The notes under the pieces are model-generated. The model searched no databases, had not been told where the DNA came from, and saw nothing but the letters and a program-made list of their open reading frames with translations. Position numbers and translations under genes: made by a program. Below, piece after piece: positions 44,920 through 56,684 of a DNA stretch of 64,000 bases. Numbering within the stretch: position 1 is the stretch's first letter; every line of letters begins with the position of its first letter. Location of the stretch: positions 248,001 through 312,000 of the forward strand of contig NJPS01000011.1 in the NCBI GenBank assembly GCA_002946415.1, written 5' to 3'. This DNA comes from Rutstroemia sp. NJR-2017a BVV2. Taxonomy: Eukaryota > Ascomycota > Leotiomycetes > Helotiales > Rutstroemiaceae.

Positions 44920-46673
44920 TCAACCAGCATACTTAAGCTTTTTCGCCAACGGCTCCTCATCCGCATCCACATCCTCCGCATTATCATCCACCGCCGCTCT
45001 CTTCCCCTTGCCCTTCGCCTTCCCATTCCCCACCACCAACCCGTTACTTTCCTTCTCCAGCGCACTCCTAACCTCTTTCTGCACCCTCTCATCTACCGCC
45101 TTGATCAACCTCCCGTAATCCGCCTCTACGCCCCGCAACGTCTCATCCAACTTATCGATCCTCTCGCCCCTCTCCAACTGCGCTAGCGCGTCCTTATTAT
45201 GCCTATACAACCTCTGTTTGACCAGTATCCGCCAAAGATCGTAGATTTGTTTATCTTCTTTCTTCGCAGGAGGTAGCATCGCGGTGTTCAGCACCGGTGT
45301 GGCAGTTAGTTCTCCATCTTCGTTTTGTAGCAGCGGGGGTTGTTTGATGGAGGCGGGGATTTCGGAGAGGAGTTGCATTTCGTGGACGCGGGCGAATTGG
45401 CGCGGGGCGATCTTGCTGGCGAGACGGACGGCTTCGTATTCTTTGGAGTTGATGGCGGCGGGTGCAGGACCTTTCGGGTTGATTTTGATTTTGGGGTTGA
45501 TCTTGAGGTTGAGGAAGGAGGGGTTTTTGCGCAGACGGGCAAGGTCGTTGATATCCCGGAGGTCGTCGAATGCTTCGTTGGGATCTTCCACTGTGATTTC
45601 TCGGGTGTATGGATCTTTAAAGTAATAGTCGAAAATGGCGTTGTAGAAACGTGAACCATGTCCTCCTCCTTGGAATGGAGGCAGGATGACGAATTGGGAT
45701 ATCCGTGATCGGCATGGAAGGGAAGAAAATGTGATTCCATCTACTGGTAGAGTGAATTCCGGAGATATCTTTTCCCCATTGGGCGATTGTGGTGGAGATA
45801 CCGGTGTATAGAAATAGTATCTATAAATGGTTGAAAACCCCATAAATACATACGGCGACACTCCGCTGACTTCCGCTGATGGCTTTTTTGTGTATAAGAA
45901 GAAGACTGTCCATCGAGCAAGATCATACTCAGAAGTGTCCATGTCAAGTATGGTACCGCCTTCGATGAATAATGGGACGAGAATCTGGATGCGCTTAATC
46001 ATTTGTTGAACTGCCAAATCCGCAAGATTGCCCTTCCATATTTCGTATATTTCACCACCAGTCTCAATCGTTTCATAGAGCTCTCCTGGTGGGTGCCAAT
46101 CCGTTGAAACCGAGGATATTGCGGATTCAAATACACTTGTTTTCTCGAAGGCGGCTGTGACAAGATCAGTATGAACTTCGGTCAATCAACGCAGGGTAAT
46201 ACGAACTCTTTGGTAGGAAGGGTTCTAGTATCTCTTTCAGATCGGCCGGCTCAACATCTCCCACTGCTTTGAATTTCTTGTTGTATGTAATCTGCAGACC
46301 TGGGCGCATATCGCTGGCATTGAATTTCAAGTTGATGTTGAGGGCTTGATAGCCAAAGATGCTCTCTTCATCGCCGAATATTGGATATGTGAATCTCGGA
46401 TGGAACGTATGAAGTGATGTAGATCCATTGGCACCGGGAGTGACGAGGGAGATTTGGAGAGCTTCATTCGCATCCGCAGACCCTGTGATAGAAAGATTGT
46501 TAGACCCTACATAGATAAATTTCCTAGATGCAGCATAGAAGGACTATCTGAGATTCAATGCGACCAGGCGCATCCAACATAGTGAGAGTAGGAATGCGCC
46601 GGACGAGATATAACTTGGAATAGGGCTAGAAAAGAAGTAATGAGTACTTACAGTCGGCATTGATATCCGCCAT
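44920..46673 (-). CDS. HAT1: Histone acetyltransferase type B catalytic subunit
   Basis: Three exons, 46673-46652, 46482-46207 and 46154-44920, with introns of 169 and 52 bp, give 510 aa. Exon 1 encodes only MADINAD plus one base. The N-terminal domain includes DANEALQISLV, FTYPIFGDEESIFGYQAL and LQITYNKKF. The GNAT core shows SRISQFVILPPFQGGGHGSR, the acetyl-CoA-binding motif A (QxxGxG type), near residues 250-270, followed by NAIFDYYFKDPYTREITVEDP. The C-terminal tail has a basic/acidic segment (GKAKGKGKRAAVDDN) that could be a nuclear localisation signal. Family knowledge: Hat1 with Hat2 acetylates newly made histone H4 at Lys5 and Lys12. The second intron begins GTTCGT, an uncommon donor. 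It is divergent from the ZIP transporter. Confidence 0.93.
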
Positions 46674-47116
46674 TATTGCGACAATAGCGAAATGTTTTTA
46701 TTTTGTTGAAAAGTTGTTCTATTGATGAGCTTCGGTTGCCAGAGGTTTCAATATTGCGCTCAAGCTTCAGCTCTTCAAGCGCGTAAATTGATTTTCCGAC
46801 GCGTTAGAGCTGCACCACCAATACCGTATTTGCAGGGATTGTATCTAGACTAGTTCAGCCTCGTGGAGCGATGACCAGATCTGTCATCCTTGAGTGACAA
46901 ATGCACAATTTATTTGGAAAGGGAGCGAGTCCGCGACTGGACATTTTTATTGCACTACCATATTTCTATTCAAGGCTTTGATAAGAAACCCATTATTTTA
47001 GACTGTTCTTCGAAGTCGAAATGAAGCGGTGATACGTTCTTTACTTTATTTTCAGGATTGCGACGTTAGGTTTGAAGATTGGAAAGCTTGAAGCTATCAA
47101 AGAAACGAGGCTCAAG
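46674..47116. promoter_or_regulatory. Shared upstream region of HAT1 and the ZIP transporter
   Basis: The 443 bp separating the two start codons must serve both promoters. I see no distinct known motif beyond AT-rich patches. Confidence 0.35.
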
Positions 47117-48463
47117 ATGTTGGAAGGATTATTTATGTTGCTCGTTCTGAGCGTGATTATGTGCTTGAGGTTGGGTCAATGTCCCTCAAGTGTAGCTTAA
47201 CTGCTAATGTACTCATGCAGTTCTTTCCTCGCTGGCGCCTTGCCATTATCCATGACCCTATCGCCTTCGCAGTTGCGATTGATATCCACAATTGGAATGG
47301 GAGTACTTGTCGGAACCTCTTTAATTGTCATCATACCTGAAGGGATTGAAGCAACGTATACGGCGGGATCTGCTGCGCATAGTCATGGAGCTCGGAGCTT
47401 AAGCCTCCAGGAAAGAGGGAGTGGAGTCTCGTGGGTCAGAGGAGTGAACTCCATCGCATATTCGAAGAACACAGTGGTTATTCCTGAAAGGAAATCTGTG
47501 TTGATTCCGAGGGCGGTAGATATAGTGGAACAAGTGGACGCTGTTGTCGGAGCCAGGGAATCCATACCAGACGAGGTCACCTCGAAAGAAAAGGCAGAGG
47601 AGAAGCCTGCGACACCCACTAAGGAGGACGACGAACACCATGAATCACCAACCTTCTACATCGGGCTTTCCCTGATATTGGGATTCATCCTTATGTTCTT
47701 GATCGACAAGCTTCCTAGGCATGCATCTGAAAAACTGCAGTCCCCTCAAGCTCCTAGACAAATATCTCTCAACAATTTAGGAACTTCGACAATATCTTCA
47801 GGAGACGAGGAATCGGACAGTTTCTTACACTCACTCGCCCCAAACCCCAAACAGAGCCGCAGTCTGGCCACGACCACTGGTCTCGTGATCCATGCCGCCG
47901 CAGACGGGATAGCTATGGGCGCATCCGCATCCACATCCAATACAAAGCTAGGTTTTATTATCTTCATCGCCATCATGGTTCATAAAGCACCTGCCGCCTT
48001 CGGCTTAACATCTGTCCTACTGAAGCAAGGACTCTCCAAACGAGCAGCACGTGGCCATCTCATAGTCTTCAGTCTAGCAGCCCCACTAGGCGCCATCACC
48101 ACATTCCTCCTCGTACACATTCTCGGCGGCGGAAATATCGAAGGAGCAAAAGGACAATGGTGGACCGGGATGTTGTTACTATTTTCCGGTGGAACATTCT
48201 TGTACCGCACCCTTCCCTTCCTAACCCCTCTCCTGTCTATCCAGAAACAAAATAAAAGGACTAACAGCGGGCCTAGATATGTCGCCATGCACGCGATGCA
48301 AGAAGATTCAGGGATGCATAATCACGAGCACACGAGTTCAAACGGGTACCTTGATGGAGGAAGTTCCGCACGCAAGCAGCCGAAGCCACAGATGCGGGAC
48401 ACGCTTGCTGCGGTTGGCGGAATGTTGATACCCCTCTTGACGCAATTTGGTCACGATCATTAG
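47117..48463 (+). CDS. ZIP-family metal transporter (ZIP9/ATX2-like)
   Basis: Two exons, 47117-47169 and 47221-48463, with a 51-bp intron, give 431 aa. Starting at ATG 47117 adds the hydrophobic part of TM1 (LFMLLVLSVIMCLSSFLAGA), which an ATG inside the intron would miss. TM2-TM3 carries GMGVLVGTSLIVIIPEGIE. A charged and His-containing variable loop follows (residues ~60-150, with DDEHHESP). The metal-site helices are clear: VIHAAADGIAMGAS (HxxxDG) in TM4 and MVHKAPAAFGLTSVLL (HKxPxxxG) in TM5. Family knowledge: these move Zn2+ or Mn2+ into the cytosol; the ZIP9/Atx2 group sits in the Golgi/trans-Golgi. The metal and location are inferred from resemblance to that group. Confidence 0.88.
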
Positions 48464-50023
48464 ACGGATCGGGAATGGAACGGTTAGAGCAGGTCGCAAG
48501 GTGCTTTTTTGGATTCGATCAGATGATCAGGGATTCCCATGTATATTACACAAGACGGTAGAAGCAAAGGAACCAGCGAATGAAAATTTAACCTCAACGT
48601 GTAAGGCTAGGCTAGTACCGCAGTTACTACCGTACTTGACTTTATCTGCGAGGGGCAAATTCGATATGCAGAAATGCAGCAAGCTGTAAATGTCGGTCTA
48701 GCTTGGTTGGTTGCACAGCATGCGACAGCTTGATTATTCATTGGAGATTGTCGAGAAAATCACCGTTTTTCCATCTCGTACTCGCTCCACGCTTGCATCG
48801 TAAATGATCTGAAGAAGATCAAACCGGAGAAGCCGCTTGCACTTACTTACTTGCAGCGCAGCGAGCGGTAAGACTTTGCCCATAGCAAAATATAACATAA
48901 TGCATGAAGTGCTTGTTTGAAAAATTTGTCTCCACTGTGAGACGTGTTGCGTGTGTGCTATTTCTAGAATGACTTGTTTGCAGTTAGTTGTGGCGGAGGG
49001 ATTGGATGTAGGTGTATGGTTATGGAGGAGGAATTGTTGAGGATGGATGGATGGATGGACGATGAATGAAGATCTGAGGTCAGCGACAAGATGGGATATA
49101 TGATATAGGTAAGAGTGGAACTATTGAATATCAGATTTCCTCTCTGCAATGCGGTACGGTACGCACGCGGACAGATCTTGTTGTAGGCGATGATCATAGC
49201 TACGAATTGCCGATTTCGATGCAACAATTGACATTGTCTTCACCTCGAGCCTGAGACTCCCGCTGCCATGTGGCTTTACTGTAGGTACCAACAAACAATA
49301 GAAGCATGAAAACCCAAAATGCCATCGCCCACTGTAACTATACCTTACTCGCCAAAAGCGGGATCGAATCAGAATTTGCTGTGGGAAAAGTGGTCGATGT
49401 ACCTCTGTACGAAGTATTGTTCCTGAGTAAGAGGACGATGGCTGTGCTCTTTTCCAGTCGGTCGTCTCAGATCAGTCACCCCTGCATGTCGATGGGTACG
49501 AGCGATTTGGAAGGGGAGCACGGAAACGGAAATGGAAATGGGGTGGAAGGATTTTAGCTCGGGTTGGTGCGGTGGTATGGATGGTGTGGATGGTGTGGAA
49601 GCACTGGACTTTTTTTCATAGGGGGGCCAGCGAGGTCGTGGCCGATGAGACCGCATTGCTTGGTGAGATGGCGAAAACGATTGGTATTGTACTTCAGCGA
49701 CTGATGAGAGATGGGAATGAAGAGTCGCGATGGCTACTTGTATATACGCACTTAGTTGTAAATGACTACTTGATTGTATAGGTGACTTGGTCAGGTACTC
49801 TGTGGCGGGAATCCTTATGGACCTGCTAGTCGCCGGGAATACAGTATGGAAGACAAACCGCATTGTCGAGCAACATAGCCATCCTACTGGATATCCAATG
49901 TACATACTAACCTACCTACTGGATGGGCAATGAGCAATAACCAATAGCCCACACCGGCCTCGTGGCTGATAGAGAACAACTCATGCGAACCTGGCGAACG
50001 TGGGAAAAGTTCCAAGGTTGATG

Positions 50024-50075
50024 TGCTTGCTGCTTGCTGCTTGCTGCTGCTTGCTGCTGCTTGATGCAAGTGACG
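50024..50075. repeat. CTTGCTG/CTGCTTG microsatellite
   Basis: About 50 bp composed of TGCTTGC and TGCTGCTTGC units, ending at CTTGATGC. Simple tandem repeat outside any supported gene. Confidence 0.75.
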
Positions 50076-50320
50076 AGGAAGAAACACACCGACATTGAAC
50101 ACAACTGACTAACCTTCACCTGCCTGTACCTGTGCATCATCACACACACACAATTCTTTACCGCGAATACAGCAAAAGTCGCAGTCGCGTCGATACATCC
50201 TTCCCATCCGTCACCGAGCTTTTCATCGCCAGACCACGCAGACCTGACTTTTTAACTTTGCCCAAGCTGCTGAAGTCATATATGTAAGGGACCTAGTGCC
50301 GGTTGAAGTCTATACCGCCA

Positions 50321-50348
50321 CCACCACTGGCCACCACTGGCCACCACA
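50321..50348. repeat. 10-bp tandem repeat CCACCACTGG
   Basis: Two perfect copies (50321-50330, 50331-50340) and a partial third (CCACCACA), in C/A-rich DNA that continues to about 50370. Confidence 0.75.
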
Positions 50349-50810
50349 CACCACTGCACCACCACATGCTACTCCATTCACTCCATCCAGTTCATTCATT
50401 CTTCCATCGCCATAGGTGCTACACAATCAGCATCGAAATTGCATGCTTGGAAATTGGGAAGATCGTCTCTCCCATATCTCCTTTGTAGTATTTAACAGAC
50501 AATATTCTTCGTACTCCCGGGGCACAAAGAAACAACGCTCCGACTTTCTTCATCTCTCGGCACATCTCCATACATGGTCTAACCGTACAAGAAGAGCGAC
50601 ATAGCTGCAACTGCATGTCATTCTGGTGATACAGTAATTTTGTCGCATTTTGGCTTCTTCAACGCAAACGCCCCATACCCATCCCCATCCCCAGACCCTT
50701 GCCGATTAGAAATCCTGGTCGGTCGCCTTGTCCACGAGCACAAAGACACCCAAGCGGCACACATACAAACGCACAAGCCGCAGCCAGTTCTGCAAGTCCA
50801 GCACGCACTA

Positions 50811-50850
50811 CTCCAGCACTCCAGCGCTCCAGCGCTCCAGCACTCCAGCA
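50811..50850. repeat. 8-bp tandem repeat CTCCAGC(A/G), about five units
   Basis: Five successive units of CTCCAGCA or CTCCAGCG. The pattern gives a spurious Trp/Ser/Ala-rich frame on the minus strand. Confidence 0.75.
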
Positions 50851-51581
50851 TTCTAAATCCAGCAGGCGGACCGACTAGAACGGAGTAGCGTGTACTTCGT
50901 GCGGTCCTGAATTGCATTGGACCTACGTTCCACCGCTGGTAACTTCTTCCGTCCGCTCACAAGTCAACCACAACCGCATCCGCAACCTGAACTGCCTCTA
51001 AGACGAGATCCACCTTTGGCACATTGGTAATGTCCAGGGAAGAATAAGAATAAAGATTAAGGATTAAGGATTCCTCTGATCAATATTCATAACAAACTGG
51101 AACAACCAGTCACACGATATTCCAAGGTCTACAAAGTCCACCCGGCCGACTTCCTTGCTTATTTGCGACTTCTTATTGAGACGACTACGAAATTGCGCCA
51201 ATTTACCCTACCACAGTACAGTACCTTTAATCATCGACAACCTTCGGATTCATCGACAGCACGTTGGAAATTCGAATGTGTTCCCTTGATCACAATCGTT
51301 ACACAACCTTCTTTTAACCCGCTTTCGACTTACACCAAAGGTTTTCTTTGAATTAAATCCCATACGTCTCGCACTGCGCTTCAATTGGAGGACATTTCGA
51401 GTTTCATGGTGGAGGATCTGATTCGGCACATTTCATTCATCCTTCCCTCGGCCTAGACTTCGAATCGCTTCTTGCCCAGATATTTGGTTATCCCAACTAC
51501 ATTACTACAATCAACACGATATTGTCGATAGCCACCGCTGAGACAAACAGACCATCATAAGTACCGAACAGGACCGCAATC

Positions 51582-53890
51582 ATGGAAAGTTATAGGCCCC
51601 TAAGTCTGACTGAGAGAAGGGCATCAATGGTTTATAATGGCGAAGACGGCGAAATATCTCCCACGCGAGCCACGCTGACCCTGAACACGAATACCAACCA
51701 AGTGCGAATGCCAAAGAGAGTAGAGAAGATGGTACAGACTCGACCGCGAGGACCTCCCACCCCTAATATGACGACCCCATCCGCAGATCTTGATTCGCCT
51801 ACCCAGTCCAGCCATGATCCCCCGCCACCCCCTACACCTGCTGCGAGTCCGGGACCAGAGCATCCACAGCCAGATTGGAGCGATGCAGGAGAGAGGGAAG
51901 ACCTGTTCCTGTCCAAGATACGGTTATATTTTAAGCAGAGTTCGGCCCCCGAGCGAACGAGAATACTTGGAGATCTTCTGAATCTCTGCACAAGTCAACA
52001 ACTCAGCTTTGTGCATCAATATGTTAGCCCGTTATTAAAAAAGGATCCATTCACAAGTTTACCGGAGGAACTATGTCTTCGTGTATGTCTTTTCTTCACC
52101 TGGATAATAACTGTGGGCAGCTAATGATGTGGTGTAGATTCTATCTTGTATCGACGACCCGAAAGTCCTCGCGCGTGCATCGCAAGTATCGAAACGATGG
52201 CGAGATCTCCTTTCTGATGACGTGACGTGGATGAAGTTATGTGCGAAGCATGATTATGGTCGCAGAATGTCAGAAAACCACCTTATGACCCCTCCCTCAT
52301 CCATCCGACCACCCCCCAACCCAATACAAGTTTCACAATCTGGTGATGTTCATATGGGAGCCATGCATTCATTCCCTGGAGCTATTCAGCTGGGAGCTTA
52401 TGCACCTGGCAATTCTAAGAGTTTCGATAGTGCGACTGCTTCAACTGCGTTGAGACGGCCGAAGTTCAGGTCGTATAAATCACATTTCAAGCAAAAGTAC
52501 TTGGTGGAGACGGCTTGGAAAACGGGAGGACAAAATATCGCTAGACATATCACGCAAGATCAAGGAGTTGTTACCAGTCTTCATTTGACTCCCAAATACA
52601 TTGTTGTGGCTTTGGATAATGCTAAGATCCATGTTTTCAACACTGATGGCAATCAACAAAAGACCCTGCAGGGACATGTAATGGGTGTCTGGGCTATGGT
52701 TCCTTGGGGCGATACTTTGGTCAGTGGAGGGTGTGATCGGGATGTTCGAGTGTGGGATATGTCTACAGGGTATGTGTTTCTTTTCTTCCCCTAAACGCGG
52801 CTTTACTAACAATTTCCCAGTGAGAGCTTACATACTCTCCGTGGTCATACTTCCACAGTTCGTTGTTTGAAGATGTCGGATGCGAATACAGCCATTTCGG
52901 GATCTCGAGATACCACGTTAAGAATTTGGGATATCAAGACCGGGCTGTGTAAGAATGTCCTCGTGGGTCATGCAGCAAGTGTTAGATGCTTAGAGATTAA
53001 GGGAGATTTGGTAGTATCTGGTAGTTACGATACCACTGCAAGGGTATGGAGTATTTCAGAGGGTAGATGCCTGAGGACATTGACAGGACATTTCTCGCAA
53101 ATTTATGCCATTGCTTTTGATGGAAAAAGGATAGCCACTGGAAGTTTGGACACAAGCGTCCGGATTTGGGATCCCGAAAACGGGTAAGTGTATCTGTGCC
53201 AATTAGGTTGTCGGATTATTAAGCTAACAATGTCACCAGATCGTGCCAGGCTATCCTTCAGGGACATACTTCGCTAGTCGGCCAATTGCAAATGCGCGGA
53301 AACACGCTGGTGACGGGTGGCTCGGATGGATCGGTTCGTGTGTGGTCACTTGAAAAGATGGCGCCTATTCATCGATTAGCGGCGCACGATAATAGCGTTA
53401 CCAGTTTACAGTTTGACGACACGAGAGTGGTTAGTGGTGGTAGTGATGGCCGGGTTAAAGTTTGGGATCTCAAGACTGGTCAGCTGGTGAGAGAACTCAC
53501 TGCGCCGGCTGAAGCGGTCTGGAGAGTTGCTTTTGAGGAGGAGAAGTGCGTTGTCATGGCTAGTAGGCAGAATCGTACGATTATGGAGGTATGTATTTGT
53601 TCTTATTTCTGTCCTATTCGATAGGTTACTAACACATTTTAAAGGTTTGGTCCTTCTCCCCACCAGAAGACGTCCTATATGAAAAACAACCTGCAACTTA
53701 CGCTCAAATGCTGAGAGCAGCTCCCTCGAGACCCTTCAGCGCAGCCGAGTACAGGAGTTCGGCGCAAGATTTGCCGATTCAGGATGCAGCGATGCAGAGT
53801 GCGCAAAATGATGTCGAGATGACGGATGCGGGGCCGTCGACTGCGCCGCCACTCGCTACGGGACCAACTTTCTTTCATGAGGATGATTGA
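51582..53890 (+). CDS. CDC4: F-box/WD40 repeat protein, Cdc4-like SCF substrate receptor
   Basis: Five exons, 51582-52082, 52138-52769, 52821-53183, 53240-53588 and 53645-53890, with introns of 51-56 bp, give 696 aa. The N-terminus is Pro/Ser-rich and disordered. A helical dimerisation-like segment (LSKIRLYFKQSSAPERTRILGDLL) precedes the F-box DPFTSLPEELCLRILSCIDD (residues ~154-200, split by intron 1). The C-terminal part, from about residue 300, shows eight WD-like units with GH...D...VW spacing, for example GHTSTVRCLKM...SGSRDTTLRIWD and AHDNSVTSLQF. Eight blades, as in yeast Cdc4 and human FBXW7, favour Cdc4 over the seven-bladed Met30/SconB group. Family knowledge: it recruits phosphorylated substrates such as CDK inhibitors to the SCF ubiquitin ligase in the nucleus. 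Confidence 0.88.
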
Positions 53891-55248
53891 TTGATTGTTT
53901 GATTCGGTTGGGTTGCACCGTCGGACGATGCTTTGATGAGTGTGTGGGTGCAGGGGTTGGATGAGGTTAAAGGGAAGCACATGATATAGGTCACTTCATT
54001 TAAATTATCAGCTGGATGAGGGAAGGAATTAACTTTCTCCCGACTACTATCTCATGGATGATAATGGACGAAAGGGAGAAAGGAAGACAGCGAAACAGAC
54101 ACAGCAAGATATCTGTTCATGGAAACTACACTACGGAGGTAGTCATGAATTGAACACAGCGTTTTATAATGGAATGGGGTCGGATTGGATGTTATGGGAT
54201 GAATAATAGACCAGGAGAAGAAAGGAATAGGAGAAGGAGATAACAGCCGGGTGGCGTATTGCCTTGGGTGTATTTTTGCATTACGGCGGCGGGGGGTTCT
54301 TAGCTCCCTTTCCTGGGGGTCGGCTTGCATATTGGATGGGTCGGGTAGGGTGACATGCTTTTGGGAGCGCTGGGAGGGTTATTTTGTAGATAGTTTCGGG
54401 AAGACGAGATGGTATGGGACAGCGGGGGTTCAGCAATGGGACAGCGGGGTTAGCGATTGGATTGGGGGAGTGGAATATGAATAAATTTGGGAATAGGGAT
54501 AGGAGTAGGAATATGAAATAGGAATGTTTGAGTTAATAGTAAGTGTCTGTTGGGGGAATGTGAAGTGGATAATGATTTAAACTTGGTATGAGTATGAAGT
54601 GGATTAGAGGCTGGGCATTCAGAGGGTGCAGACAGATGTTTGAGAACCAGAGATAATAATGTTGGTTGTTGATAATAAGAGGTCTGCATTGTGGAATTAG
54701 GACTAGGATATCCTAATGGCTTTTCGGGGTTGGGTATCTTTTTGGATGGTTGGCTGGAAGGGGGATGTTTATGGAGGAGTAATCATCGGCCTTCGTTCTT
54801 GCTCGGTGCTACAGTACTTATACCTAGGGGCGAAGCCTTCTGTAGGGGGACTAAGCGAAGGCCGACGAGTTTTGGGGAAGTCCCGTTGTGGTTGTCGCAG
54901 TTTGATATTCGTGGATTGGGACTGGAGATGTTGATATGCGATGGAAAGTTGGAGCTCCTTGGTCTCTAGGTTTTCATTATGGAATTTATAGAAGATAATT
55001 ATAAGATCTTATTGTGTAGTTAAATTCTGGATATTTCTGGAGCTCAGAATGCTACTGTCGGAGTCCTTGCAAAAATCACGTGACTATCGGAAGCTTGAGG
55101 AATCTGCGGATAACACTAATCCCAAAATAGCCTACCTCAATGGAAGCATCCCAACCGTCAACATCTTTTGTCTGGCATTTTAATAAGAAAGCTGAGAAAT
55201 TTCCCACCATCTCCTCCCTCCTCCCACAACACTCCTACCATCACAACC
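53891..55248. other. Intergenic between the CDC4-like gene and PDA1, partly purine-rich
   Basis: No gene is supported. From about 54190 the plus strand becomes rich in G and A runs (for example around 54470-54530), similar to the flank downstream of PDA1. The frame at 54691-54969 has no motif. The last 150 bp form the PDA1 promoter and leader. Confidence 0.45.
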
Positions 55249-56684
55249 ATGTTCTCCCGAGCATTGAGAGCAAGCAGATCTGCTACCCCTCTGCGCAGCA
55301 ATGCTCTTTCCAGAGTAGCTGTAGCAAAGAGAACCGTCACTACCGATGCGGCCAGCGCGCACACGGACAAAGATGCTGTTCCCCAGGTGAGATTTTGTTG
55401 ATCAGCAACCCCGAGCTACAATATCTTGCGGAAACGCCTGAAACAACTTACTGATCTGTCCCGGACATACAGGAAGATGATAAACCTTTCCAAGTCCAAT
55501 TGTCCGACGAATCTTTCGAGACTTATGAGCTCGATCCCCCCTCTTACACCCTCGATACCACCAAGAAGGAATTGAAGCAGATGTATTTCGATATGGTTCA
55601 GACCCGGTAAGCCGCCTCGCTTCTTATTCCGCCACTTCGACTGATTGATGGTGTGCAAATAGTCGTATGGAAATGGCTGCAGACAGACTTTACAAGGAGA
55701 AGAAAATTCGCGGTTTTTGCCATCTCTCCACCGGACAGGAAGCCGTCGCTGTCGGTATCGAACACGCTCTCACCAAGGAGGACGATATCATTACCGCGTA
55801 CAGATGTCACGGATTCGCACTCATGCGCGGTGCTTCCGTAAAGTCAATTATCGGAGAGCTGTTGGGTCGTCGTGAGGGTATTGCTTACGGAAAGGGTGGC
55901 TCTATGCATATGTTTGCTAAGGGCTTCTACGGTGGCAACGGTATTGTCGGTGCTCAGGTTCCGGTCGGTGCTGGTCTTGCTTTCGCTCATAAGTACAACG
56001 GAAATAAGAATGTTAGTGTAACGCTGTATGGTGATGGAGCCAGTAACCAGGGTCAAGTCTTCGAGGCTTTCAACATGGCTAAGTTGTGGAACTTGCCTGT
56101 TCTGTTTGGTTGCGAGAGTGAGTTTCCTCTAGTCTGCTATTTGTTCCTGAAGTAAGACGCTAATGATCTATCTCGCAGACAACAAATACGGTATGGGTAC
56201 CGCAGCCAACAGATCCTCCGCTCTCACCGATTACTACAAGCGTGGTCAGTACATCCCAGGTCTGAAAGTCAACGGAATGGACGTCCTCGCTGTCAAAGCC
56301 GCCGTCAAACATGCCAAAGAATACACCAACGCCGGCAATGGACCTCTAGTACTCGAATACGTCACCTACAGATACGGAGGACACTCGATGTCCGACCCGG
56401 GAACCACCTACCGTACCCGTGAGGAAATCCAACGTATGCGCTCAACTCAAGATCCCATCGCAGGCCTCAAGCAGAAACTCATTGAGTGGAATGTTACCAC
56501 CGAGGATGAGCTGAAGGCTATTGATAAGGACGCGAGACAGAAGGTCGACGATGAGGTTAAGGAGGCGGAGGCTATGACCGCGCCGGATGCGTCGCCTCAG
56601 ATTCTGTTTGAGGATATCTATGTTAGGGGGAGTGAACCTCAGTATATGAGGGGGAGGATTAATGAGGAGAATTACTATTATTAA
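55249..56684 (+). CDS. PDA1: Pyruvate dehydrogenase E1 component, alpha subunit (mitochondrial)
   Basis: Four exons, 55249-55386, 55473-55606, 55663-56117 and 56179-56684, with introns of 86, 56 and 61 bp, give 410 aa. The N-terminus [20 protein letters not shown] is an arginine-rich mitochondrial presequence, so ATG 55249 is preferred over an upstream in-frame ATG. The E1-alpha core is complete: the [19 protein letters not shown] block, [11 protein letters not shown], and GKGGSMHMF with [13 protein letters not shown]. The thiamine diphosphate motif [17 protein letters not shown] runs through LFGCENNKYGMG across intron 3. The regulatory phosphorylation loop [16 protein letters not shown] is present. 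Role: decarboxylates pyruvate and feeds acetyl-CoA to the TCA cycle in the matrix. Confidence 0.96.

Larger units (their letters stand above)
48464..51581. other. 3.1-kb non-coding stretch with several microsatellites, probable long 5' region of the CDC4-like gene
   Basis: No gene is supported; frames such as 49905-49369 (minus) and 50917-50618 (minus) are repeat-driven or motif-free. Simple repeats cluster here: (ATGG)n at 49041-49059, a CTTGCTG/CTGCTTG tract at 50024-50075, CCACCACTGG units at 50321-50348, and five 8-bp CTCCAGC(A/G) units at 50811-50850. The last kilobase is pyrimidine-rich and resembles a long leader/promoter of the F-box gene starting at 51582. Confidence 0.45.

Noticed and set aside
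49041..50850. Short tandem repeats considered as a CRISPR-like or satellite array
   Set aside because: Units of 4-10 bp without spacers are ordinary microsatellites in a eukaryotic intergenic region.
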